Of a stretch of DNA of 64,000 nt, positions 8,029 through 18,316 are shown piece by piece (position 1 is the stretch's first letter; each line of letters begins with the position of its first letter). The notes beneath the pieces were generated by a model. It had not been told where the DNA came from, ran no database searches, and was given only the letters and a program-made list of their open reading frames with translations. This DNA comes from Xylogone sp. PMI_703. Its lineage: Eukaryota > Ascomycota > Leotiomycetes. Made by a program: the position numbers and the translations under genes. The DNA is taken from contig JAJTUQ010000008.1 of the NCBI GenBank assembly GCA_021399445.1, forward strand, positions 434,001 through 498,000, read 5' to 3'.

Positions 8029-10440
8029 CTATTGCAGTGGGCTGGTGAGCCTAATGTTCCACTGCTTGGATTCATTCTCATTGGAGAACTTAAGAGGTGA
8101 TCGACAAATATTCTCGGTTTGATAGCCAGTGGCGTCAATGAGACGCTGCTGAGGACTACCATCGCAAGATGCCCCGTCAGTGGAGTAGAGATGCTTCCGC
8201 TTCCGGTTAGGCGATATCTCCTGAAGAATTGGCTTCTGCTTCTGCTTCAAAATCTCTGAACGCTCAAAATCCACCAGCATCACCTTTTTCCCTTCATTAT
8301 TCCATAGCACATTCGGTGCCCGCACGTCCCCATGCTCCACGCCGCAATCCAGAATCTTTGTCACTGCCCTGCTCATTTCCAATGCCAAATCTCGTCCCAT
8401 GGCCAACATCGAATCCGCCCGGGCCTGCTCGCCTGCCCATGACATGAGAAGCATGTGAATTATTCTAACCCCAACGTCAAGAAAGTAAGGCCGGACGAGA
8501 GAGACGTTCCCAAGGTAGACCGGTATAAGCTCTCCTTGGACTTCGTGCAAGTGCCGGTAAACCAAACCTTCGTGCTTCAACTTTGCTTTGAATGCCGTCA
8601 CGGTCCCTTTGCCAACAAAAGTATATCCATACGGTTCCAGCGTCAATCTGAACAGGGCACCACGGGCGCCTTGCTTTCCGAGTGGCTCACACCCATCATC
8701 GGGGTCTTCTGCGAGTTGACGCCACACAAGTTTCGCAAGGGACTTCCGCCCTAAAGCATGTTCGTTGCCAGTCCCACGACCCCGATGTGCATTGACATTT
8801 GGGCAAGCATCATCCAAAGGACGCCTTCGCACAAGCCCTAATAAGCAGGCTTGCGTGCAGTATTGTCGGCGGCGACGAATTTCGCTCTCGTCAGCCGCCT
8901 GTGAGGATTTGACGGAATCCATCTGTCTGATACCAGACTGGCGCGTAGGATCCCTTCGCTTGCTTGGTGTTTCAATGTCTGAGGTCTCATCCGATGAGCC
9001 AGATGGACTCGGGGAATCTTCGCGCACAATGTCTGCAGAGCCACAGCTATTCCTGGCCTTTCGTGACTTCCTGGGTCTCAACATGATCGGCGATCGCTTG
9101 AAAGGATGGATTCGCGCTCGAAATACCGATGACGGAGGAGTCAAGGCCTTCTCTTCAGCGGGTATCTGTCGTAAGATTGCTTCGTGGTCGATCACGGCCC
9201 TGCATGCTGTCTCTAGCGTGTGATTTCGCCATTTTTGGCTGCGAGGTTTCGAGTTCAGCGCCATTAAGCAGAAGGTTAAAGTCTGGGCCACGGCAGTGCG
9301 AGAAATCAAGATGCCAACGTCGCTCTGCGCTTCCGCTTCGATGCTGGGTTCTGCGAGATGGTAATAAAGCGTATGCGGTTCATCCTCCTTGACCTGGAGG
9401 AAAACGTCGGCTTCTCCCGTAGCCAATTTGCCAAACTCGAGGCCGTTCTCGATCATATATCCATATGTTTGGGTTACAGCAGCTGTCGTCAGCCGCTCAG
9501 AGTGGTATACAAACTTCTCCTCCGGGTCTGTTGGTATTGTGATCCGATTGACGACATCCTCTAGGACATTCATGGACCCGCTGTCCGCCCGCAAAAGCCC
9601 AGCCCTTAGATTGAAGGCCGACAGCTTGTGAGGAGGTTTGTATTCCACGACCGTACAGAGGCTCCGTGTGCCATCTGCGTTCTTGTATACACAAATCTGA
9701 TCGGTGTTTCGCGGCTTCGGATTCGAGCTGGAAGCTTGCCCTCTGTCCGAGACGGTCAAATTCTGCAGACTTTGTTGAACCTCTTCGCTGTTGTCACTGA
9801 GGGTATTGGCATGGTTCTCGAAAATGATGCCCTCGCCCAGATTGAGTGCACGGCGAGCCTCCTCTATCCGCTGAAGCTGAGAGATGATGTTGGTTGTCGG
9901 TCGCTCAACGGCTAAGCGCTGATACGTCTCCAAATCCTTCTCGCTCGCCAGTGGTCGGTCGCAAAGGTCCTGCCCCAGCTCAGTGAGATACTGGGTGGAG
10001 CTAAAGCACCTTGCCTGGGGAGGAATATACACGCAGACATTTTCAAAGAGCTGTTGTTGCAGAATGGGAAAGTCCGTCCAAGGTTTCAACAGGGTCGGGC
10101 AGGGCTTGTTTTTGGGGCTGGTGATGGAGCCCTGTGTGCTGAGGCTTTTGTTCGTCTGGACACGAAGCGGTTTCGAAAGAAGTGTATGACAGGCGCGTAG
10201 GTATTCTTTGAATGTTGTGGGTCTTGTCTTCCTTTCCTCTTCTATTCGATTTCGCTGCTCGTCCTCAGCACGTCTTCGCTCTTCCTCAGCACGTCTTCGT
10301 TCTTCCTCTGCACGCTCGTCGGCTTCCTCTGCACGTTGTCGCTCCTTCTCTGCTTGCCGTCGCTCCTTCTCTGCTTGTGCACGCGCTTCTTGAAGAAGCT
10401 GCTCAAGACGCGCAAAATCCGATTCCCGCCTCGAGGACAT
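8029..10440 (-). CDS. Coiled-coil plus kinase-like protein, 803 aa, single exon
   Basis: ATG at 10440 (MSSRRESDFARLEQLL) is preferred over the upstream ATG at 10494. Residues about 8-75 are a highly charged coiled coil (repeated EERRRAEEE). About 78-130 hold a TFKEYLRACHTLLSKP... LLKPWTDFP block. A low-complexity Ser/Lys/Arg linker follows, then a C-terminal kinase-like fold: CLLGLVRRRPLDDACPNV, GARGALFRLTLEPYGYTFVG (about 590), catalytic-loop-like HGDVRAPNVLWN (about 703) and metal-site-like VDFERSE (about 724). HGDxxxxN and DFE correspond to the HRDxxxxN and DFG motifs of kinases. From memory this matches a fungal family that occurs in many copies in Pezizomycotina with no settled function. 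No introns; kinase activity is inference. Confidence 0.75.
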   Translation of the reverse strand: MSSRRESDFARLEQLLQEARAQAEKERRQAEKERQRAEEADERAEEERRRAEEERRRAEDEQRNRIEEERKTRPTTFKEYLRACHTLLSKPLRVQTNKSLSTQGSITSPKNKPCPTLLKPWTDFPILQQQLFENVCVYIPPQARCFSSTQYLTELGQDLCDRPLASEKDLETYQRLAVERPTTNIISQLQRIEEARRALNLGEGIIFENHANTLSDNSEEVQQSLQNLTVSDRGQASSSNPKPRNTDQICVYKNADGTRSLCTVVEYKPPHKLSAFNLRAGLLRADSGSMNVLEDVVNRITIPTDPEEKFVYHSERLTTAAVTQTYGYMIENGLEFGKLATGEADVFLQVKEDEPHTLYYHLAEPSIEAEAQSDVGILISRTAVAQTLTFCLMALNSKPRSQKWRNHTLETACRAVIDHEAILRQIPAEEKALTPPSSVFRARIHPFKRSPIMLRPRKSRKARNSCGSADIVREDSPSPSGSSDETSDIETPSKRRDPTRQSGIRQMDSVKSSQAADESEIRRRRQYCTQACLLGLVRRRPLDDACPNVNAHRGRGTGNEHALGRKSLAKLVWRQLAEDPDDGCEPLGKQGARGALFRLTLEPYGYTFVGKGTVTAFKAKLKHEGLVYRHLHEVQGELIPVYLGNVSLVRPYFLDVGVRIIHMLLMSWAGEQARADSMLAMGRDLALEMSRAVTKILDCGVEHGDVRAPNVLWNNEGKKVMLVDFERSEILKQKQKPILQEISPNRKRKHLYSTDGASCDGSPQQRLIDATGYQTENICRSPLKFSNENESKQWNIRLTSPLQ

Positions 10441-13014
10441 ACTGTAGGGGTATGTGGTTAATTGAGCTGAAAATGAAATCAATGGTTGTAGCACCCGTTA
10501 TCAATTGGGCGAGATCGCCTACTTATTGTCAGGGCAACCGCAAATATACACGTGTGTAGCCGAGTCACAAGCGCATCGTTTGAAACCAATAAATTAGCCT
10601 AGTTTCGGTGAGCTTGGATTCGCAACCAATCCCGCATTCTGGGATTCAGTTTGGCACATACTCTAGGATTAATTAATCCAAACAAACGAAAAGTCGCCAA
10701 TCCCTCCTTGATCAGATTACCTGCAGTTATGCGTAGTTCATAGGTATTAGCTAGCTAGGTTTACCGAAGATGCGTAATACTGGGACGAGGATGCAGATAA
10801 CCTGATGGGACGGGGCCTCCTGCACTATTGCTTGACCTACTATATTGAGCTTACCTCTACACAGGGAGCCAATCAACTACTGGTACACGACTTACACTAG
10901 TTGATCAACTTAGTGTGTTACACTCAACTAAATCAACCAAACCAGAGCCGTCCTGACTAATCAACTACAATCAATTTAAGGCTCTCATGTACGTGGATGT
11001 AGCTGATTCCAGTGTTATCTGCGGCCGGTCACAGGGGGGCTCTTCAGAGGTATAAATGGCTCGACTTGCATTGCCGCCTCTTGCTCACCAGAATGTTTCC
11101 GAGCATCGCCCTGTTGCGTAAATATGCCATCACCCAACATAGGGAAAGTGATTGCTCGACAACTCCCCTTCCTCGGACAAGACGCGCCTCTCACTTGAGG
11201 TAGTGCAAAAGAGATACCCGCCTTCGCCGCGTCGCTCGTTCGGTGCCATCTCGGATTGGCTTAGCTTGAGTTCCTAATTTGTATGGAAAGGTTGCCTTAT
11301 ATAATCTCTTCGAGAAGAATCCATCTTGATTTGCTCGTGAGTCGGTGGCGAATTTCTACTGTCATGACTGGAGCGTGCAACTTGCCATTCTGGTGAGTTG
11401 AATGAGCTCGAACGATGTGTAATTTGTAAAGTGAAGTTTGAATTTGGCCCTCCTCTGCGACACATCGTCTTTGTTACTAACGACCCATCCTTACCAATGT
11501 TCTCAGATAAGTTGCCCTAGTGGTAGGGCTCCAAAGGGTAAAGAATTGAAATGACTAACACCGGCCTTACCAACGCAATGCTAACCCCGTGACAACATTT
11601 ATTCGTGAATAGTAATGGACTATTTTTATCTGTGGCCTCTGTGGCTCCTCGGACAACTTGTCATGGGAGCTACTTACACACCATAGTATTGCTGAACAGC
11701 ATGCCTCATATTATGAGTTCGTAATGCAGAGCCCTGGTGTTAGATCAGCACAAGCAGTCTTTACACCCGAGGAGTCTAAGCCAGCCGAGAAAGGAATCTG
11801 CTCTGATTGCCAATAATAGAGACACTAGCCGTGGCTCCCAGATCAAAAATCTGGGAGCTGACTAAATACCTGCCACGAATTTGGAATTGCTCATTTTCCG
11901 GCAGGTTCTGCGATACAGAAAATAAAACTGCAGGATCCACCTATATAAAGCCTGCCGCAACTACTCATCCTGTGTGCCGTTGACTAATTTCAGAGGAATC
12001 TGCATTGGAAAGTGCGCGATCCTGTAACTTGCAGTGACTAACAAACGGATCTTGGAGGGCAGCTAATTCTGAGCTCCACCCCGGACAAAGAATCAAATTC
12101 GCAACGCCCCACTCTACTGGTAAGGAAATGCCGGCTCGTACTAGTTCCAATCCCCGCTTCAAACAAAGAAACAGAGCTTGCCGAAAAGCAGAGCTGAAAC
12201 TTCCTGACTCATTAGCCAGAAGCATAAGGGTTAGATGAAAGACCGAGCAGGACCGTAAAGGCTCAAGACCAAAAATAGCAGGCGTTAGAGTATTGCTGAC
12301 CTATAGTATCCTGGCGATTAATAAATGGGAATAACATGGTACGCAGCGATATATGGATGTGTAGTAAGAACGCACGATTGTATGAATGAAGGATTTTCAG
12401 GGGACAAGGTTAAGCACCGCAAATAACACGTAATGGAATCGAACCAGTGAACCAATTTCGTAAGTGAGGAAAATGCTGAGTGATCATTGGCTAATGGCTT
12501 AGTCTATGGAAGGTGCGAGGTGTAATACTAATGATCATCTGCTTGAAATTCTTTAATCTTCAAAGGCTAACATGGATGCGAAGAGCTAGGTCGGCGAAAG
12601 ACTTGAAAGGGTACAGTCGTCATCTCGGTGGCTGTAAGTGTTGGCCGTCATGAGCTATTACCAGATTGGGAAACAGTCAATTTATACTGGCAGAAGGAAA
12701 TAAGTTAGACGACATGGTAGCCCATCTAAAAATAAAACGGCAGATCGCACCATACATCCAAACAAAGACAAATATCTACTCCCGCCAGATCAAGACAAAC
12801 AAATATTTTGACTACATCTACCCGCGGTACAGTACTGACACATACACATGGGTAATTAGTCAAGGCCTTGGCTAAATCGACACTGCTAGTGCGTTAAATT
12901 GACACGCAGCGCCGATAACGGCCATCCACGGACCGTGCCCTTACATACAAATTAGTAAGGAACCACCGAATCCATGAATGAAACGGAATCTGATTCATGG
13001 GAATTCCTAACAAT
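10441..13014. other. Gene-poor stretch of about 2.6 kb
   Basis: No reading frame was convincing. The proximal part is presumably the promoter of the kinase-like gene. Around 10868-10975 the motif AATCAACTA recurs several times. The minus-strand frame at 11965-12225 (86 codons) has no recognisable domain. No terminal repeats marking a transposon were found. Confidence 0.4.
11834..11858. repeat. Short perfect hairpin
   Basis: GCTCCCAGAT and its complement ATCTGGGAGC separated by CAAAA. A 10-bp stem with a 5-base loop; purpose unknown. Confidence 0.6.
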
Positions 13015-13143
13015 TATTATCGTAGCGCGAAGGGGAACAGATATTGTGATACGACAAAAAGCAAGAACAGTTGGGAGAAGTGTATAGAGTAAGTATAGGG
13101 CAACACGACCAGGTAAGGGTGCTGTTTGCGACCGGAGAGCGCA

Positions 13144-14529
13144 ATGGAGGAAGATGGCGGTCTGGGAGGGAGACTGAGGAGAGAACCAAGAGCGTCGTCA
13201 AAAGTTAGGGAAAATCGGGAAAATGAAGAGCTAGAAGACGTGGAATTCTTCCAGAATGCCCTGACCGGAACAGTAAAGCAAGGACGAGGCCGACCAGCCA
13301 AATCAACCATAGTAGTAAGCATGGCCACACCGGTCCCAGCTATCACAGTAGAGGGAGCGACAACACCAGCAACAGCGAAGGAAGAACCGAGAGCCAGGAA
13401 AGACAAGGAAGCCCAAGCAATGGAGACGGTACTGGAAACAATGAAAGAGATATACAAGCTGAACAAGGCCCTGAAAGCGGAGATTGGGGAGCTAAAAGCA
13501 CAACTGGATGAAACCAAAGCGCAGATGAACGGTATCAACGTACAGCTGGTGGAAACGAGAGAACAGCTGGTAGAAACCAACAACCAACTCACGGAGACAA
13601 AGATGCAACTGGCAGAGACGAATACGCAACTAGTAGAGATGTCCTCCAATCTAAACGCCAGTGTACGGGGAGGATCGACTCCAACTACCGGCCTGTCGAC
13701 ACCGTCATACTCAGCAGCGCTGTTACGGTCGGTAAACCCCTCGTCATCAGCGAGCCAGCCAAACAACGTAGGGCCGAAGACCACCGGGATAGAACCAACA
13801 CATTGTATAGTTGATACTACACGAGTTAACGAGGAAGACCAACCGAAGATGCAACCAGGGTTCATAAGAAAGATTATCGAAGAAGGAGTTCGGAAAGCGG
13901 CAGACCAGGACAACTGGAGGTGTGCAGCCGTGATGCGGGACGCCAGAAACGAAAAGAGGGTCAAGATCGCCTGTAGAGACGAGACAGAGCTTAAGATGGT
14001 GAAAGAAGCAGTGGAGGGATCAAGAATTAGGGGATTGCGGGTGCTCCGAGATCAATTCTACCCAGTAAAGGTAGACAACGCAAACCGGGCAGCGGTAATT
14101 GATAACGATGGCAACCTTGTACCCAGCATAGCGGAGGATTTAGGGAGGGAGAATGGAGTCAACATTGCAAAAATCGCATGGCTGAGCAAGAAAGAAGTAA
14201 GGAAAGCGTATGGCTCGATGATAGTATTCGTAACAAAGCGGGAGGAGGCTGATAGACTACTACGTGAGAACTACTTCCATGTAGCTGGAGAGTCGGCCTA
14301 CACTCGTCCCTTTGAACGAAGGGACAGGGCAGAGCAATGCTATAATTGTCAAGAACTGGGTCATAAAGCTTTTAGCTGTAAGAAACCGCAAAAATGCGGA
14401 AAGTGTGCCAACGTAGGGCACCGGCACAGCGATTGCCAATCGCAAATATTCAAGTGCGTACTATGCCTAGGCCCACATGAATCGTACAGTCCAACCTGTC
14501 GTATCCTCCATCCTCCACGATATGAATAA
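13144..14529 (+). CDS. LINE ORF1, gag-like RNA-binding protein, 461 aa
   Basis: Open from the ATG at 13144 (MEEDGGLGGRLRREP) to TAA 14527-14529. Residues about 105-175 form a coiled coil with regular heptad-like repeats (QLVETREQLVETNNQL). A Ser/Pro-rich linker and an RRM-like region (VKIACRDETELKMVKEAVEG) follow. Three zinc knuckles lie near the C-terminus: CYNCQELGHKAFSC, CGKCANVGHRHSDC and CVLCLGPHESYSPTC. This is the normal ORF1 plan of Tad/I-type fungal LINEs: trimerisation, then RNA binding in the transposition particle. No stop or frameshift. Its last eight bases overlap the ORF2 start. Confidence 0.88.
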   Translation: MEEDGGLGGRLRREPRASSKVRENRENEELEDVEFFQNALTGTVKQGRGRPAKSTIVVSMATPVPAITVEGATTPATAKEEPRARKDKEAQAMETVLETMKEIYKLNKALKAEIGELKAQLDETKAQMNGINVQLVETREQLVETNNQLTETKMQLAETNTQLVEMSSNLNASVRGGSTPTTGLSTPSYSAALLRSVNPSSSASQPNNVGPKTTGIEPTHCIVDTTRVNEEDQPKMQPGFIRKIIEEGVRKAADQDNWRCAAVMRDARNEKRVKIACRDETELKMVKEAVEGSRIRGLRVLRDQFYPVKVDNANRAAVIDNDGNLVPSIAEDLGRENGVNIAKIAWLSKKEVRKAYGSMIVFVTKREEADRLLRENYFHVAGESAYTRPFERRDRAEQCYNCQELGHKAFSCKKPQKCGKCANVGHRHSDCQSQIFKCVLCLGPHESYSPTCRILHPPRYE

Positions 14530-17500
14530 GATTTTAAAAATACTACAACTGAACGTGCGAAAACAGAAGGCAACCCAGCACAGTTTAATGAATGACAAGA
14601 GTCTACAAGATTTTGGGATTATAGCGGTATTAGAACCACACGTATGGGAGATAAAAGGAAGACTTATTACCACACCAAACACGCATAAAAATTGGAGTAA
14701 AGTAATACCCACAGAGCGTAGTGAAGGGAGGTGGAAGATTCGCAGTATGTTGTGGGTTAAGAGCGACATTGGCTTGGAGCAGATCCCGGTGGAATCACCG
14801 GATATCACAGCGGCAATCATTCAGCTACAAACCTGCAAGGTCTTGACTATAGCAGTCTATATAGAGCCAGCAAATAGAGAGGCACTAGACGAAGGAATCA
14901 GAGAGATACGGAAAACAATCCAGACAGCACAGAGGAGAGCCGGAGAAGTGATAGAGACGGTGGTGATAGGGGACTTCAACAGGCACGACCAGCTATGGGG
15001 AGGCGACAATATCGCACTGGCAAGGCAAGGAGAAGCCAACCATATCATCGAACTGATGAACGGGTATGGACTGCAGAGCTTGCTACCGAGAGGAACCAAA
15101 ACATGGCAACGAGGAGATCAAGAGTCCACAATTGATTTAGTATTGACGTCCAGCGAGATAGTAAGGAACGTGATCAAGTGCGATGTTCACGAGACAGAAC
15201 ATGGCTCAGACCACCGAGCTATAGAGACGATTATAGACTTGGAGACCCCGGAAACACCACAGACAGAAAGACTGCTCATGAAAGAAGCACCGTGGAATAA
15301 GATAAGAGAGAGGGTTAAGGAGAAACTACAGGATAAACCATTACCGGGCGACGTGCAACAACAGACTGATAAACTTATGGAGGTAATAACGGAAGCAATC
15401 CAGAGCTTGACGCCAAAAGCCAGACCATCACCGTACGCAAAACGGTGGTGGACAGCGGATTTGACACAACTAAGGAAAGTATACACTTATTGGAGAAACC
15501 AAGCCAGAGCGCAAAGGAGAAGAGGGAGTGCACTCCCAGAGCTAGAAAAGCAAGCCACAGATAGTGCGAAGGAATACCACGAGGCAATCAATAGACAAAA
15601 GAAGGCACACTGGGATAGCTTTTTGACAGAAAGCAAGAATATATGGCAAATCTCTAAGTTCTTAGACATGAACAACAATGTAACCTTTGACAAAATCCCT
15701 CAATTGAAAAGGAAGGACGGCACAACAACGCAAGGCACTGTAGAGCAGGCAAAAGAACTGTTAGCTACATTCTTCCCCCCACTGCCTGAAGAAATAGAGG
15801 AAGAGAAAGAGAAAGGTCAACGGCAGGCGGTAAATATGCCCCAGTTAACAGTGGAAGAAGTGGAGAGGAAGGTATTTGACATGAATTCATGGAAGGCACC
15901 GGGGGAAGATGGGATGCAAGCTATAGTATGGAAACAAATCTGGCCGGTAGCGAAAACCACCATTACACACCTGTTCCAGACGTCCCTGTGGGAAGGAGAA
16001 CTACCCAGACAATAGAGAAACGCAAAGATTATACCTCTGAAGAAGCCCGGAAAAGGAGACTACGCAGTAGCCAAGGCGTGGAGACCAATCTCGCTATTAC
16101 CAACGCTGGGAAAGATTATGGAAGCAGTGGTAGCAGAAAGGTTATCGTACGCAACAGAGCACTGGGGATTGTTACCCACAAATCACTTTGGGGCCAGAAA
16201 GCAACGGTCTACTGAACAAGCGCTAGTATTATTGCAAGAGCATATATATGACGCGTGGAGAAGGAGAAAAGTGTTGAGCCTTATCAGCTTTGACGTGAAA
16301 GGAGCGTATAACGGAGTGTACAAAGACAGGCTATTACAGAGGCTCAAAGCGCGCGGAATACCACAATATATAGTCAAGTGGATCGATGCCTCCTGCTCCA
16401 AACGGACAGCAACTATAATGGTTAACGGCACAGTATCGGAGAAGCAGGAATTACCACAAGCCGGGCTGCCGCAAGGGTCACCGTTATCCCCAATTCTCTT
16501 CTTATATTTTAACGCAGATCTAGTACAACAACATAAACTAAACTCTAAAGGAGGATCGATAGCGTTTGTAGATGACTATTCGGCATGGGTAGTAGGCGAT
16601 TCAGCAGAAGCAAATAGAGCTGGGATTGAAGAGATAATAAACAAGGCTATACAGTGGGAGAAGTGTAGTGGAGCCACGTTTGACCAAGACAAGACAACGT
16701 TGATTCACTTCACTAGGAATAAGTCGAAAACTAGCAACCAACCATATAAAATAAAAGGGACGGATGTCGAGCCAAAGGAAAGTGCTAAATTGCTGGGAGT
16801 GATACTGGACGCGGAGCTCCGGTTCGGAGAACACATCTCAAGGGCGGCAACCAAAGGCCTGAAAGCAGCTATGGCGCTGCGAAGGCTACAAGCTATATCG
16901 ACGCCAACTGCAAGAAAGCTTTTCACAGCAACTGTAACACCCGCGATTGACTACGCGTCAGTGGTGTGGATGCACCGGTGTACCGGCAAAGAGGCAGCCA
17001 TGCTGTACAGGCCGCAGAAAGTAGGAGCGCAAGCAATTATCGGCGTTTTCAAGACAGTAGCTACAGCGGTAGCGGAAGCAGAAGCCAGCTTAAATTGTAT
17101 AGAGGATCGGCACATAAGTAAAGCAACAGTATTTTGGGTACACGTACGATCACTACCACTAACACACCCATTGGCCAGAATACCCACCAAGGAATGCACT
17201 AGGTTCACATCCCCACTGCAAAAGAAAGCAAAGATCTGTCGAAAGATACCGGTAAACAAGATGGAAAAGATCCAACCATACATTCTCGCCCCATGGGAGA
17301 ACCGTATAGAGGGTATCACAGACCTAGAAGTAGTGGAAACAGAGATCAAGCGCAGGCACGGAGTCCTGATAGCAGTAAAGGCACTAGCCAGGAAAGAATT
17401 GGTTGGCATCGGGAGTATAACTAGCTATACCAACCAATATATCACTCTCAGAGAACCGGTAATCAAATCAGCTACGTTAGGCGCAAGAGCAGAACAGAAC

Positions 17501-18289
17501 CCGTATACGGCGGAATTGATAGCGATTGCTAGGGCAATCCAGGAGATTGACTTTAGCCACACAACTAAGTGTGTAACGATATTTACCAGTAATCTGGCAG
17601 TGGCCCAAGTGATACAGCAACCACGGCAACAATCAGGTCAAAGTAGTATCGACCAGATATACAAAGCGGCAACCAAGTTGGAAGGGATGAAAGTGAAAGT
17701 GAAAGTGGTATGGGTCCCGAAGGAGAAAGAATTCAATTTGACGGAAGAGGCCAGGGGACAAGCCTGGGAGGCTGCAATGGAAGGGAAGACACCGCAAGGC
17801 GATACGTATCAAGCTAAATCAACCACAACCAATAGAGCTCTCAGGGTGAGGAAGGCCAGAGATATACCCAAAGAAGTAGGGGAATACTCGAGACGATTAG
17901 ACAAAGCACTACCGGGAAAGCACACCCGAATGCTGTACGACAAGCTTAGCAAGAGGCAAGCAAGGATTTTAGCACAGCTACGCACAGGGAAGAACAGACT
18001 GAACAGCTCTCTTTCCAGAATTAAAGCAGCCGAGACAGAGATGTGTGCATGTGGGCAAGCGAAGGAAACAATAGAACACTTCCTATTTAGGTGTATTCAG
18101 TGGGAATCACAGAGGCGACCAATGATGCAAAAGGCAGGAGAGAAAGCCGGGAATTTGACATATCACCTTGGTGGGAAAGCAGAAGGCGAGAAAAATTGGA
18201 GCCCTGATATGACAATGGTGAATACAACGATCGAATATGCGATAGCCACAAAACGTCTGAACTACGAACTAACACCACAACCCCGATAA
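14522..18289 (+). pseudogene. LINE ORF2: endonuclease, reverse transcriptase, RNase H-like; one in-frame stop
   Basis: The frame runs 1256 codons from ATG 14522 to TAA 18287-18289, interrupted only by TAG at 16013-16015 (codon 498). The N-terminus is an APE-like endonuclease (LQLNVRKQK, VVIGDFNRHDQLWGGD, STIDLVLTS, EHGSDHRAIET). The middle is the reverse transcriptase (RPISLLPTLGKI, GLPQGSPLSPILF, FVDDYSAW as the YxDD box, about residue 682). After it come an RNase H-like region (YTAELIAIARAI, FTSNLAVAQVI) and a C-terminal CACGQAKETIEHFLFRC knuckle. In the second copy the stop position is Trp (LPRQWRNAK), so TGG became TAG, a CpA-to-TpA change on the other strand as RIP makes. Full-length otherwise; inactive unless read through. 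Confidence 0.9.
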
Positions 18290-18316
18290 TACACCTTACA
18301 ACCCGTATAGATACTG

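Larger units (their letters stand above)
13015..18316 (+). mobile_element. Tad1-like LINE, copy 1, 3' end truncated
   Basis: Two overlapping open frames: a gag-like ORF1 (13144-14529) and an endonuclease-reverse transcriptase ORF2 (14522-18289). Compared with the inverted copy at 40931-46498, the sequence matches past the ORF2 stop until about 18315. There a new sequence beginning CAGACCTGCG (second hAT) replaces the 3' UTR and CAT-repeat tail. The 5' boundary near 13015 is a guess from the leader; no target duplication could be identified because the 3' end is lost. Confidence 0.85.

Noticed and set aside
8765..9223. 152-codon plus-strand open frame
   Set aside because: Lies inside the kinase-like gene on the other strand and has no domain; a shadow.
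13017..13964. 315-codon minus-strand open frame
   Set aside because: Antisense of LINE ORF1; Ser/Val-rich low complexity caused by the coiled-coil repeats on the other strand. The same holds for 45570-46346 (plus).
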